A stretch of 64,000 nt of DNA from Siminovitchia fordii DSM 16014 = CIP 108821 (GTDB lineage: Bacteria; Bacillota; Bacilli; Bacillales; Bacillaceae_C): assembly GCF_000374565.1 (NCBI RefSeq), contig NZ_KB894686.1, positions 124,001-188,000 on the forward strand. Direction: 5' to 3'. The first letter of the stretch is position 1. Each line of letters begins with the position of its first letter. Made by a program: the position numbers and the translations under genes. A model generated the notes under the pieces. It did no database searches. It was given only the letters and a program-made list of their open reading frames with translations, and was not told where the DNA came from. Positions 41,324 through 50,075 of this stretch are shown in pieces.

Positions 41324-41572
41324 TTAAGAAATCGGCGAATTTGCCTGCTTATCGGCGACAAGGAGCAGACAAGTGCTGGAGTAATCGGCCTTCAAAAGCG
41401 ATTGGTTTGATCTTTGAATCGCTGGCTCTAACAGGCGGGCAACGCGGTGACGCAGACTGCCTCAGGGTGGCTATATCCTGTGGTTTCGGCAGACTCAGGA
41501 CGCGACATCCTGTCCGGGAAGCGGGACGGTAAAAAATTTAGACTTTATTAACAGAACAAGGGAGCAGGAGAA
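41324..41572. other. Non-coding stretch upstream of mtnN
   Basis: About 250 bases with repeated complementary patches (for example CATCCTGTCC/GGGACGG near 41506-41530 and AAGCGATTGG/GAATCGCT near 41395-41426). It does not match a riboswitch class I can name. The single open frame in it has no ribosome binding site. Confidence 0.4.
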
Positions 41573-42271
41573 ATGAAAATAGCAGTTATAGGAGCGATGG
41601 AAGAAGAGGTTGAGCTGCTGCGCGAAAAAATGGATGTGCATAAGGCAGAAGTGATCGCTCATTGTGAGTATTTTATCGGAACCTTACAAGGTAAAGAAGT
41701 CGTTTTATCAAAATCCGGGATAGGAAAGGTAAATGCAGCCATGGCCACAGCTATCCTTTTTGAAAGGTATAACCCAGATGTCGTAGTCAATACGGGATCT
41801 GCCGGTGGGTATAATTCGGAGCTGAAAATCGGTGACCTTGTTATTTCGAGTGAGGTTTGCCATCATGACGTTGACGTAACCGCATTTGGATACAAATACG
41901 GCCAGGTTCCCCAGCTACCGGAAGCTTTTAAGGCGGATGCATCAATGATTGAAATTGCCGAAGCTGCAGCACGATCGATTGAAGGGGTTCAGGCAGTCAA
42001 AGGGCTGATTGCTACCGGCGATACGTTTATGAGTGACCCTGACAAAGTTGAGTTTGTCAGGGGAAAATTTCCCGATATTCAAGCAGTGGAGATGGAAGGA
42101 GCGGCGATCGCCCAAGTAGCATACCAATTCGACATTCCATTTGTCATCATCAGGTCTTTATCAGACATCGCCGGTCAGAAATCCGAAATCTCATTTGATA
42201 AATTCATTGAAAAAGCTTCAGTCAATTCAGCCAACCTTGTCATGGAGATGATTAAGGGGCTGGAAAAATAA
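41573..42271 (+). CDS. mtnN: 5'-methylthioadenosine/S-adenosylhomocysteine nucleosidase
   Basis: A 232-residue MTA/SAH nucleosidase. 'MKIAVIGAMEEEVELLREKM' start, 'SGIGKVNAAMATAILF', and the purine/ribose site 'DIQAVEMEGAAIAQVAYQF' near 163-182, then 'IRSLSDIAGQ' with the catalytic Asp. It hydrolyses MTA and SAH for methionine salvage and removal of methylation by-products. GGGAGCAGGAG precedes the ATG. In B. subtilis mccA and mccB follow; here a terminator and pepF follow. Confidence 0.96.
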   Translation: MKIAVIGAMEEEVELLREKMDVHKAEVIAHCEYFIGTLQGKEVVLSKSGIGKVNAAMATAILFERYNPDVVVNTGSAGGYNSELKIGDLVISSEVCHHDVDVTAFGYKYGQVPQLPEAFKADASMIEIAEAAARSIEGVQAVKGLIATGDTFMSDPDKVEFVRGKFPDIQAVEMEGAAIAQVAYQFDIPFVIIRSLSDIAGQKSEISFDKFIEKASVNSANLVMEMIKGLEK

Positions 42272-42274
42272 TAC

Positions 42275-42304
42275 AAAGCCGAAGGCAGACGCCTTCGGCT
42301 TTTC
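42275..42304 (+). terminator. Terminator after mtnN
   Basis: AAAGCCGAAGGC and GCCTTCGGCTTTT form a 12-bp stem with loop AGAC. Confidence 0.92.
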
Positions 42305-42317
42305 ATTCAACAAGCTT

Positions 42318-44111
42318 TTATTTGGTTAATTCAAGAAATTCTTCTACGTCTTTTATACAGAGATCAACAGCTGCCTGCCAAAAATCTTCCTTCGTCAAGT
42401 CCGCTCCCAAGTGTTTTTTAGCCAATTCTTCAACGGTCATTCTTCCAGTGTCTTTCAGAAGTGAAATGTATTTTTCCTCGTAACCTTTGCCTTCCTTCTT
42501 TGCCTGGGCATAAATTCCAAGTGAAAATAAATAGCCGAACGTATAAGGGAAGTTATAGAAAGGAATGTCTGAAATATAGAAATGTAGTTTGGATCCCCAA
42601 AAATACGGGTGATATTGACTTAATGAGTCGGCATAGGCTTCTTTCTGCGCTTTCTCCATTAATTGGTTCAGTCTTTCCGTGCTTACCATACCCTTTTTGC
42701 GTTCCTCGTAGAAGCGTGTCTCAAAAAGAAAGCGGGCATGAATATTCATGAAAAAGGCAATGGAATTTTGGATTTTGCTTTCCAGGAGTGCGATCTTCTC
42801 ACTATTCTCTTTTGCCTGTTCAAACGCTGCATCAGCAACGATCGTTTCGGCGAATGTAGAGGCGGTCTCAGCTACATTCATTGCATAATGACAGTTTAAA
42901 GGATGGACATCTTTCATTGCATAAGTGTGGAAAGCATGACCTAATTCATGTGCAAGGGTCGAAACATTTTCGTATGTGTCTGAGTATGTCATGAAAATCC
43001 TGGACTGGCTGCTCAAAGGAAAGGAAGTACAAAAACCTCCAGGCCGCTTTCCAGGCCGATCCTCTGCTTCAATCCATCTGCCTTTGAACGCTTTTTCAGC
43101 AAACTTGGAAAGTTCATCGCCAAATTTACCAAAATGATCGATGATAAAGGCGGCACCTTCCCGATAGGTATATGTTTTTGATGAATCAGTAGCAGGGGCA
43201 TCCAAGTCATACCAATTCAGCTTTTCAACTCCGAGCAGGTGAGCTTTTCTTTTGAGAAATTCTACAAAAGGCTTCTTGTTATCTGAAATGACTTTCCACA
43301 TGATGTCCAATGTCTCTTTGCTCATTCGGTTATATTCCAAGGCCTCTTTTAAAACATCATTCCAGCCTCGTTTTTTATATACAGCCAGGCGAAAGCCGGA
43401 AAGATGATTTAATGTAGTAGCAATGAGTTCAGCATTTTTGCCCCATGCTTTTTCCCATTCATCAAATACATTTTTCCGTACTTGCCTGTCAAGGCTTGAA
43501 AACTTATTTTGGGCCTGGCCGACAGATAAAAGAACTTCCTTGCCATTTTCTTTAAAAGGAATACATAGTTGGCTGACAATCGCATCATACATTTCTTCCC
43601 AGCCGTGATAGCCGTCCACCGCTAAATCATTGATCAAGGCTTCTTCTTCTTTTGACAATTTATCTACCGCCTGCCTGCGCCTTTCATTCAGAATGAAACT
43701 CAATTCATTTAAATGTTCGTTTTCAACGAGGCTCTTCCAGACAGAGTCATCAATTTCAAGAATGGCCTTATCCAAATGGGTCAATGCCGTATTAAGTTGT
43801 GAAGCTAATGCAGTGACAATTCCTCTTAGCTCATTGGCATTTACATCATCTGTATTCTGTGCTTGAAGGCACGATACGAAAGATTCGGCTTGTTCAAGAC
43901 CTGAGTCGGCCTTTTGAAACTTTTCCAGAATATCGGATAGTCCACTATCTTCACTGCCTGAGGCATCCCAGCTCTTTATGCTTGCTTCGAATGAATGAAT
44001 TTCTTTCTCCACTTTCTCCAGGTGGTCCCGAAATTCTTTAGATGAACTGCCCCCGGGAAAAATAACATCTAGATCCCATGTCATTGAATATGTACTTGGA
44101 GTCAAAAGCAT
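42318..44111 (-). CDS. pepF: M3 family oligoendopeptidase F
   Basis: A 597-residue zinc metallopeptidase. 'STLAHELGHAFHTYAM' near 382-397 contains the HExxH site and 'NVAETASTFAETIV' about 25 residues later holds the third zinc ligand Glu. The C-terminus 'FWQAAVDLCIKDVEEFLELT' is typical of PepF/M3B enzymes. It hydrolyses short cytoplasmic peptides. ATG 44111 follows GGAGGAG on the minus strand. It is divergent from sigK. Confidence 0.94.
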   Translation of the reverse strand: MLLTPSTYSMTWDLDVIFPGGSSSKEFRDHLEKVEKEIHSFEASIKSWDASGSEDSGLSDILEKFQKADSGLEQAESFVSCLQAQNTDDVNANELRGIVTALASQLNTALTHLDKAILEIDDSVWKSLVENEHLNELSFILNERRRQAVDKLSKEEEALINDLAVDGYHGWEEMYDAIVSQLCIPFKENGKEVLLSVGQAQNKFSSLDRQVRKNVFDEWEKAWGKNAELIATTLNHLSGFRLAVYKKRGWNDVLKEALEYNRMSKETLDIMWKVISDNKKPFVEFLKRKAHLLGVEKLNWYDLDAPATDSSKTYTYREGAAFIIDHFGKFGDELSKFAEKAFKGRWIEAEDRPGKRPGGFCTSFPLSSQSRIFMTYSDTYENVSTLAHELGHAFHTYAMKDVHPLNCHYAMNVAETASTFAETIVADAAFEQAKENSEKIALLESKIQNSIAFFMNIHARFLFETRFYEERKKGMVSTERLNQLMEKAQKEAYADSLSQYHPYFWGSKLHFYISDIPFYNFPYTFGYLFSLGIYAQAKKEGKGYEEKYISLLKDTGRMTVEELAKKHLGADLTKEDFWQAAVDLCIKDVEEFLELTK

Positions 44112-44268
44112 TCTCCTCCTATAGAAATTTCTTTTATTATATGATAATCTGTTATTTTTTCATAACAAAGCTAATATAAAAAGAACTATTTTGGAGAGAC
44201 AAGCAATTGTCTTTTTTTTCCATCATATACATGTAACCAGTGGGTCATTACATTAGGGGGGTGAGGAA

Positions 44269-44628
44269 TTGTCGGGAATTCTGACCGCTATCGGCTTGCT
44301 ATTCAAAGAACTGGTCTTTCTTGTGTCATATGTGAAAAATAATGCATTTCCTCAGCCGCTTTCTCCGGAAGATGAAAAAAAATACTTAATGAGAATGGCT
44401 GAAGGGGATGAAGAAGCACGAAACATATTGATTGAGCACAACCTCCGACTTGTCGCCCACATTGTAAAGAAGTTTGAAAATACAGGGGAAGACTCGGAAG
44501 ATTTGATCTCCATAGGCACTATCGGATTGATCAAGGCCATTGAAAGCTATTCGTTCGGAAAAGGAACAAAACTTGCGACCTATGCGGCTCGCTGCATAGA
44601 GAATGAGATTATAATGTCATTAGGGTAG
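44269..44628 (+). CDS. sigK: Pro-sigma-K, N-terminal half, interrupted by the prophage
   Basis: A 119-residue fragment of the mother-cell sporulation sigma factor. The pro-sequence and the cleavage context '[19 protein letters not shown]' are intact, with SpoIVFB expected to cut between Ser20 and Tyr21. Sigma region 2 follows ('[20 protein letters not shown]', '[17 protein letters not shown]', '[14 protein letters not shown]'). Intact SigK continues 'LMHLRALKK' into regions 3 and 4; here it becomes 'IMSLG' and stops. TTG 44269 is preceded by GGGGGGTGAGGAA. This equals spoIVCB of B. subtilis; the C-terminal half (spoIIIC) should lie beyond the window. Functional SigK requires excision of the element. 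Confidence 0.95.
   Translation: MSGILTAIGLLFKELVFLVSYVKNNAFPQPLSPEDEKKYLMRMAEGDEEARNILIEHNLRLVAHIVKKFENTGEDSEDLISIGTIGLIKAIESYSFGKGTKLATYAARCIENEIIMSLG
44600..44616 (+). other. Probable attachment-site core in sigK (attL)
   Basis: SigK homology continues through AGAATGAGATTATAATG and ends within a few bases afterward. AATGA (44602-44606) corresponds to the five-base crossover sequence reported for B. subtilis skin. The precise core needs comparison with the other junction. Confidence 0.55.
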
Positions 44629-44709
44629 ATGGAAATTCTTGAATTCATTGAATCTGATTTAAAGAAGGAGTACAATATACATAACCGATTAAAGAAGGAG
44701 GGGGGCAAC

Positions 44710-45426
44710 TTGAGGAAAACAGTTTTATTAGCTTCTGTTTGGGTTGTTGCTTTCGCATTAATTATTATCAACATTTTAATTAACCCCGGATCATTCTTTA
44801 CGAACGGAACATTAATAGTTGGTTGGTTGTTTTTTTCTTTTCAACTGACCTGGAGTCAATCTGAACGGTTTTATATGCAACTCAAAAGCATTTGGTTTTT
44901 TGTGAAAAATCCCGATTGTATATGGAACATGCAAGTTGAACTTTGTGGGAATTTCCATTACGAAATGCTAGGAAAAATCGATTCGTTTTTTTTGTCCAAG
45001 TACGAAGAAATAAAAATAACAAAATTAAGCAACTGCAGGGTGCTTTACAAAATCAATACATTAGCGTTTGAGATTGTCATCGAAGAGAACCAAATCCGAT
45101 TTACGATAGATGATTTGGAAGTTTCCTACCGAAGGTCCAGAACAATCATACAAAAGGAAATCGGCGGCTTGCTTGAAGGTTTATCACGAATAGCAAAGGA
45201 AGATAGTAGTGATTACTACTTAAACATTAACTTTAAGGAGTATAATCCCTATTTTGGATTTTTTGTTAGGCGTTTGAATGCAAACGAAATTAATACTTTC
45301 AATGTAAAGTTTAATATCGATAACGAAAAGGTTAGTATAAACAAAAAATCCATTGAACTTCATACTGATAGTCTTAGCAAGCTAACCGATTTATCCAAAG
45401 AATATTTATCATTATCCCCACGCTAA
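44710..45426 (+). CDS. Hypothetical membrane protein next to attL
   Basis: A 238-residue protein from TTG 44710, which follows AAGGAGGGGGG; an open frame extends back to the sigK stop but lacks a site. Two hydrophobic segments (about 3-24 and 33-50) form an N-terminal hairpin, followed by about 185 cytoplasmic residues rich in Lys/Glu/Asn. No family recognised. The direct repeat GATT(T)AAAGAAGGAG occurs just upstream (44646-44660 and 44686-44699). It is more AT-rich than the chromosomal genes, and probably cargo of the prophage. Confidence 0.7.
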   Translation: MRKTVLLASVWVVAFALIIINILINPGSFFTNGTLIVGWLFFSFQLTWSQSERFYMQLKSIWFFVKNPDCIWNMQVELCGNFHYEMLGKIDSFFLSKYEEIKITKLSNCRVLYKINTLAFEIVIEENQIRFTIDDLEVSYRRSRTIIQKEIGGLLEGLSRIAKEDSSDYYLNINFKEYNPYFGFFVRRLNANEINTFNVKFNIDNEKVSINKKSIELHTDSLSKLTDLSKEYLSLSPR

Positions 45427-45442
45427 CTATAGGTGGGGCTTT
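45416..45442. terminator. Hairpin between convergent prophage genes
   Basis: CCCCAC and GTGGGG pair around an 11-base loop that contains the stop codon; a T-rich tract follows on the plus strand. Confidence 0.65.
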
Positions 45443-46098
45443 ATTAATTTATTAAATACATCGCAAACTAAATATAGTTCATCTTCCACAGTGGAAAGTG
45501 AGTCGTAAAGAATTATAGATCCTTTCTTAGAAATTGCAACATAGTACTCGTTTCCATCGTGTTCCGCAATATATTTCATCTGTATGGATGAGACGTTTCC
45601 CTCTGCAGCAGCTTCCTTATACTCTTCACTTTTATGAACATTTGGACCAAAGAACCCAGCTGTTTTCAAATGGGCACGCTTTAAGTCGGCAATCCAGGCA
45701 CCAGCAACTTCTGATATTAAAGGGATCATTTTTTTGAAATCCATATTTACCGGATCCAATTCATAGCGATTGGTGGAGTTTAATTTGTTAACAAAGTCTA
45801 AGCTTGCATCAGTCTTAGTCTGAATGATTAATAAATTATCAATATCATGATAGTAAGAATAAAAATTAAGAGGTTCAAAGTAATGATTAAAGTCTCTCCC
45901 GAAAACCCTTCCTCTTCTTTTATGTATATAGTCGTGATGGCAAATGTACTGGTCAAAACCTAAATGGAAATTCGAGATGTTTATTTTAAGACTTATTTCT
46001 GAACTACCTTCGTCCTTAAGAAGGGTTTGTTGAATAGGTACTAAAAATTCATCAGCAAAAAATCTATTAACATTACAAATAAGAAATGACTTAGCCAA
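45427..46098 (-). CDS. Hypothetical prophage protein
   Basis: A 223-residue soluble protein from TTG 46098, with AGGAGGAG upstream on the minus strand. 'ISNFHLGFDQYICHHDYIHK' and 'EVAGAWIADLKRAHLKTAGF' are its most distinctive segments; no catalytic motif is evident. It is not a recombinase. It stands alone between the attL-proximal gene and the DUF898-like pseudogene, reading toward sigK. Confidence 0.65.
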   Translation of the reverse strand: MAKSFLICNVNRFFADEFLVPIQQTLLKDEGSSEISLKINISNFHLGFDQYICHHDYIHKRRGRVFGRDFNHYFEPLNFYSYYHDIDNLLIIQTKTDASLDFVNKLNSTNRYELDPVNMDFKKMIPLISEVAGAWIADLKRAHLKTAGFFGPNVHKSEEYKEAAAEGNVSSIQMKYIAEHDGNEYYVAISKKGSIILYDSLSTVEDELYLVCDVFNKLIKPHL

Positions 46099-46206
46099 TG
46101 GATCTCCTCCTATTTAGTACAATTGGATACTTAATTTATTCGCAGTTTTTCTAACTCACCCTATCGTTTATTTTTTATAATAGAGAAAAGCCCGGAAGGG
46201 CTTATT

Positions 46207-46581
46207 CTAATTTACAAACGTAGTATTACGAGCTTTCCAATCTTCGAGCTTGATAAACACCCAAAATCCATAAATACCGAGTGTAATGACCGTAAAGAAC
46301 CACCATTTAATCCAATGACCAAATAAACCAATTGCAGAACCATGAAATTGCATTCAATTACCTTCGATGACAGTGTGATTAATTTTCCATCCATAGATCA
46401 TCGTAATGGACCATGGATAGCAAATACCAAAGGTGCAAACCGTGACAAGTGTACCAAGAATAACCCAACCTATGTATTGTAGTAGACCACCATCAAAGAA
46501 TGAACTTCTACCTTTGTACGTTTCAACCTTATTAGTTTGAGCCAACTTTTCTCCCTCCATCTCTAATGTTAGCTTCTTCAA
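46207..46581 (-). pseudogene. DUF898-like membrane protein broken by an in-frame TGA
   Basis: The frame from ATG 46581 reads 'SSFFDGGLLQYIGWVILG' and 'CTFGICYPWSITMIYGWKIN' to 'HTVIEGN', then a TGA (46354-46356), and continues in the same frame as 'MQFHGSAIGLFGHWIKWWFF', 'TVITLGIYGFWVFIKLEDWK' to TAG at 46207-46209. Homologous short DUF898-type proteins carry an unbroken 'HTVI.G..L.F.G....LFG.WIKW' sequence across this point. A single base change such as CGA to TGA explains the break. Without the stop the protein would have 124 residues and four hydrophobic segments. Sequencing error is the alternative. Confidence 0.75.
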
Positions 46582-46593
46582 ACATTGTTGTTA

Positions 46594-48021
46594 TCATCTT
46601 TTCGGAGCCCTATAACCAGCATTTTGCGCTTCTTGTTCAGAACAGAACCACTGAGCTACGTTTGTTGTCCTGTCATAATAAGTACTTCCAGGAACGTGAT
46701 ATATTCCATTTTGACTACCTTTGATATTGCAAGCTGCTTGATCCTGCGCAGGCTTCGGTTCTGGCTTAGGAGCTGGTGCCGGCTTTGTTTCAGGTTTGGG
46801 CTGTGGAGCAGGATTAGTTTCTGCCTTTGGCTCCGGCTGAGCTACTTGCTTTTTAGGTTGTGGCTCTGGCTTCGGTTCAGCTTTCTTCAAAGGTGGTTGA
46901 TTTGTATCTTTCTTAGGAGCAATAGCAACAGCTTTTTCTTTTTCCCTTTCCGGCTCTTTAAATCCATCATCTTGAGCATAGTTTTCAATTGCCCAGATGC
47001 CGATGCCTTTTTTCTTAGCTTTTTCTTGTGTGGCTTCAAATTCATCAAGATATTTCGTGTTCGGGGGATAGACGGCCACTCTGGCAAACCCTTTTTCAAG
47101 CAGCATATTATTAAAGAGCTTGTCCTCAATCCAAACATAGGCAAGGAGACGGCCATATTTGTCCCTTTCTTGCGTTCCGAGCTCAAGGGTGACCATTTGA
47201 TTCTCTAGGGTTTTAGTCGTGAATTTAGAAGCTTCTGGACCAAATGGCTGCACTCCCAACCGTGGATGCTTAGTTTCCGGGGTATCTACTAAAATCATTC
47301 GAACTTTTTCTGATTTGCCATTTAAATCAACTTCGATTGTATCACCATCAACAACACGGGTGACTTTAACTTTTTCTCCCTTTACATCACTAGGAGGGGA
47401 GCGCTCACTGGGAACATCTACTTTGGCAGATACTTTTAATTGTTTTTCATCATCAACAAACTTACCAGCCAATAATTTTCCATCGAGACCTATTACTTCT
47501 ATAACCGAATCAGGTTGGTCATCGTGCAACGATACTTTTATCTCTTGTTTTCCTGACTTCAATTCTTCGATAGGAATGGCATCTAATGAAAATTTTCCGT
47601 CCTGGACAGTAGCTGCTTTTTCTACATTCTTGTCCTTGCTATCCTTTAGGGTAACCAAGAGGGCGGTTTCATCCGGAAAATTGGTCTCTCCGGAAATTTC
47701 AACTTGGTTGTCAATAACCTCACTAGCAATCTTTAATTCTGGTGTAAATGTTTTTTCTGTTTCAGCCTGCTTCGTCTGAGTTTCTTTTTCTGGTGCCGTT
47801 GATACTTGCTCTGTTGGTTCAATATTAAGTGCCAAAATAAAAGTAAGAATGAATAAGGCCAGAAATGGTACGCCTGTGATCAAACTGATAAATTTAAATG
47901 ATGGCCCTTTTTTAAATAAACCTCTAATGATAGAGAGGACAATAAAAGCTAATAATGCCGCTCCACTAGCAAGGATGGCCATAATTAGCAAAAAATCAAG
48001 AAACACCTGAATTACCCCCAT
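46594..48021 (-). CDS. Membrane-anchored thermonuclease (SNase-like) with C-terminal sunset-type domain
   Basis: A 475-residue multidomain protein. Two hydrophobic segments (about 7-35 and 42-66) anchor it; residues 85-200 form a beta-rich Ig/FIMAH-like linker ('[20 protein letters not shown]'). The staphylococcal nuclease domain runs from about 212 to 350 with '[18 protein letters not shown]', '[13 protein letters not shown]' and '[13 protein letters not shown]', keeping the Asp/Arg/Glu active-site pattern. A Pro/Lys/Glu-rich spacer (355-425) leads to '[14 protein letters not shown]' and '[14 protein letters not shown]', a short domain frequent at the end of secreted thermonucleases. It probably degrades DNA at the cell surface. 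Confidence 0.88.
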   Translation of the reverse strand: MGVIQVFLDFLLIMAILASGAALLAFIVLSIIRGLFKKGPSFKFISLITGVPFLALFILTFILALNIEPTEQVSTAPEKETQTKQAETEKTFTPELKIASEVIDNQVEISGETNFPDETALLVTLKDSKDKNVEKAATVQDGKFSLDAIPIEELKSGKQEIKVSLHDDQPDSVIEVIGLDGKLLAGKFVDDEKQLKVSAKVDVPSERSPPSDVKGEKVKVTRVVDGDTIEVDLNGKSEKVRMILVDTPETKHPRLGVQPFGPEASKFTTKTLENQMVTLELGTQERDKYGRLLAYVWIEDKLFNNMLLEKGFARVAVYPPNTKYLDEFEATQEKAKKKGIGIWAIENYAQDDGFKEPEREKEKAVAIAPKKDTNQPPLKKAEPKPEPQPKKQVAQPEPKAETNPAPQPKPETKPAPAPKPEPKPAQDQAACNIKGSQNGIYHVPGSTYYDRTTNVAQWFCSEQEAQNAGYRAPKR

Positions 48022-48113
48022 TTTAATTTTGTTGCAAAAAGAGTGCTTAGCTTCTTGGAAGTGTTTTGTTCATTAGATATTTATAAGAGAAGCCCCGAAG
48101 GGCTAATCTACTA

Positions 48114-48752
48114 TTATTTAATTTTATAACCACCAGTTAGTTTTGGTTCTGCTACAATGCGATCATCTTTTTCATATCTAAAGACCACGCCTGTATACGG
48201 AGATTTACCAGATCGTTCAACCATTTCTTGAACCGCAGGACCTACAGATTCCACCATAGCCAATTGTTGGTCGACACTAGGAATGAAGAAATCGGAACTA
48301 ACGTATACATTGGTTACTTCCCAATCATCTTCCATAGAGGGTTCAACACTTGTTATAATTCCATCACCAGTTTCGATAAGATCGTTAACCCAAGAATCGA
48401 ACTCCTCGTCAGTTAAATCTTGTGAGCCGTTTTCGCTTGATTCATTATTTTCTTTGCTTTTTGTTTTTTTCTGAGCTTCTTTTTTCTTTTCTTCTGCTTC
48501 TTGGGCTTTAATTAATTCTTCTAGTTTAATTTTTTCCAGTCGCTCTTCGACTTCTTTTAACTCAGTAAGAGCTTGTTCATCATTAGGTTTTTCCTTTAAT
48601 GCTTTATTAAAGGCGGAAGCAGCTTTTTCAAGTTGATAATCCTTAGCAAATTCTCTACCTTGCTGCATGTGTTTTTTGTATTCTGATGATGTACATGCAA
48701 CCAGTGCTAGAGCGCAGAACAAAATGAACACACTAATAAAAACTTTTTTCAT
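48114..48752 (-). CDS. Lipoprotein with TPR-like segment
   Basis: A 212-residue protein with a lipoprotein signal ('FILFCALALVAC', Cys20). Residues 30-70 look like one or two tetratricopeptide units ('EFAKDYQLEKAASAFNKALK'), then a Lys/Glu-rich coiled coil (70-105), a Ser/Asn linker and a C-terminal domain ('DSWVNDLIETGDGIITSVEP') that resembles uncharacterised domains of Bacillus prophage lipoproteins. ATG 48752 follows GGGAGAAAAG. It is likely expressed with the thermonuclease downstream. Function unknown. Confidence 0.75.
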   Translation of the reverse strand: MKKVFISVFILFCALALVACTSSEYKKHMQQGREFAKDYQLEKAASAFNKALKEKPNDEQALTELKEVEERLEKIKLEELIKAQEAEEKKKEAQKKTKSKENNESSENGSQDLTDEEFDSWVNDLIETGDGIITSVEPSMEDDWEVTNVYVSSDFFIPSVDQQLAMVESVGPAVQEMVERSGKSPYTGVVFRYEKDDRIVAEPKLTGGYKIK

Positions 48753-48832
48753 AACTTTTCTCCCTGTTCTTAAGTACTTAAAAAAGAGATCATTTATTAT
48801 TTGACTTATCTATAATGCTTTTTATTTGCTAT

Positions 48833-49195
48833 TTATTCCTCTGTATATTGTACGTCGTCAACCCATTCAAGGGCCCTAAGATGAAGACCACGAGTTACCA
48901 GTAATACTATTATTGACAATACAAAAGCAGCACCGTAGCCACCATATTTCAATCCTAGCCAAAAAGTTATAACTGTCCAAAAGATCGACAATAATGTCAA
49001 TAAAATGATTGCTAGTTTTCTAACCCTAAGCATAAATATCATGCCTAAAAGTATTCCTCCAAACACCCACCATGAACTGGAGGCAAGACCTAAAAATACA
49101 GACAGCAATAGAATTTCACCAAACAACCAGTTGGATGCAGTTTCATTAAATTCTGCCTGAGTGTAGCCTCTCCTAACGTTCTTCATAGATATCAT
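48833..49195 (-). CDS. Small membrane protein, cargo region
   Basis: A 120-residue protein with four closely spaced hydrophobic segments between about residues 25 and 108 and a polar N-terminus ('MKNVRRGYTQAEFNET'). GGGAGGGAA precedes ATG 49195; ATG 49186 is an alternative. No family recognised. Confidence 0.65.
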   Translation of the reverse strand: MISMKNVRRGYTQAEFNETASNWLFGEILLLSVFLGLASSSWWVFGGILLGMIFMLRVRKLAIILLTLLSIFWTVITFWLGLKYGGYGAAFVLSIIVLLVTRGLHLRALEWVDDVQYTEE

Positions 49196-49328
49196 ATATT
49201 CCCTCCCTCTTTATCCTCTTTCGTGGCATAGTTCCAACGTTAATATTAACAAAAATTTTAAGCTTTTATAGATATACCAATTCCAAACGGGGACCTAAGA
49301 TTCAAGCTATCTCAAAAGAAAATCGATT

Positions 49329-49913
49329 TTAATCTATCCACTCAAAAGTCCCTAATTTTCCATTTGCGTATAGCAAAGCATCCATTTTTTTATTGTAGGT
49401 CAGGTTCATTCTATATTGTACAAATTCCTCAGTCACAACAAAAAAATCGGCAATGTCAGAAATGAGTACAGCCTCTTCAATGGCTACATTAAAAACTGTT
49501 TTTAAAAAATGTTCTGGCATAAGAAGATATGCCGCCATACGCTTGGCTTGATTTTCAGTTTTGGCAATCTGATAAGGGTCCTCGGATAGTTGTGATTGGC
49601 AATGACTATAAAGGTGACAAAACTCTTCAGCAAGGATCAGTTTCTTTTCAATAGGTCTTAGGCCTGGTTTAAGGTATATAGTTCCTCGGCGCCCTTTATT
49701 TTTGGGAATGGACAATGCCTTTAAATGACTAATAGATTCATATGCTACAGATTCATCCATAAAGGGCAGTTCCAGCGGTTTTATTTGGATACCATACCGC
49801 CAACATATATCATACATGTCAATTTCATCGGGATATGTATAGTTAAAATGGGAGAGAACCCTATAGGCTCGTTCTTCCCAGTAATCGAAATTATATTTTT
49901 TATCCAGCTGCAT
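49329..49913 (-). CDS. ImmA/IrrE-type metallopeptidase with EExxH variant
   Basis: A 194-residue protein next to the repressor gene, the usual place of ImmA. 'ILAEEFCHLYSHCQS' near 100-114 is the active-site helix: the classical HExxH reads EEFCH, so the first His is Glu, as in some phage ImmA relatives. 'ENQAKRMAAYLLMP' holds the downstream Glu ligand region. ImmA proteins cleave the immunity repressor on induction. ATG 49913 has GGAAGTGA upstream. Activity with the altered motif is uncertain. Confidence 0.85.
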   Translation of the reverse strand: MQLDKKYNFDYWEERAYRVLSHFNYTYPDEIDMYDICWRYGIQIKPLELPFMDESVAYESISHLKALSIPKNKGRRGTIYLKPGLRPIEKKLILAEEFCHLYSHCQSQLSEDPYQIAKTENQAKRMAAYLLMPEHFLKTVFNVAIEEAVLISDIADFFVVTEEFVQYRMNLTYNKKMDALLYANGKLGTFEWID

Positions 49914-50075
49914 GTTATCACTTCCAGTAAACAAACCACGTATATATCAAATGTAATGGTTAAATATTCCTGTTGCTTTTATAAAAATAAACACGACCTA
50001 TTTGATCGTGAGTGCGCTTTCTTTAATGTCTAAATTAGTAAAGCAAATGTAAAACAATAATTTATTTTGTTTTTA

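Noticed and set aside
41341-41532. Open frame of 63 codons between yrrS and mtnN
   Set aside because: No ribosome binding site and no family resemblance; composition looks non-coding.
44629-44709. Start of the attL-proximal membrane protein at the ATG right after the sigK stop
   Set aside because: No ribosome binding site there; TTG 44710 is preceded by AAGGAGGGGGG and begins directly before the first hydrophobic segment.
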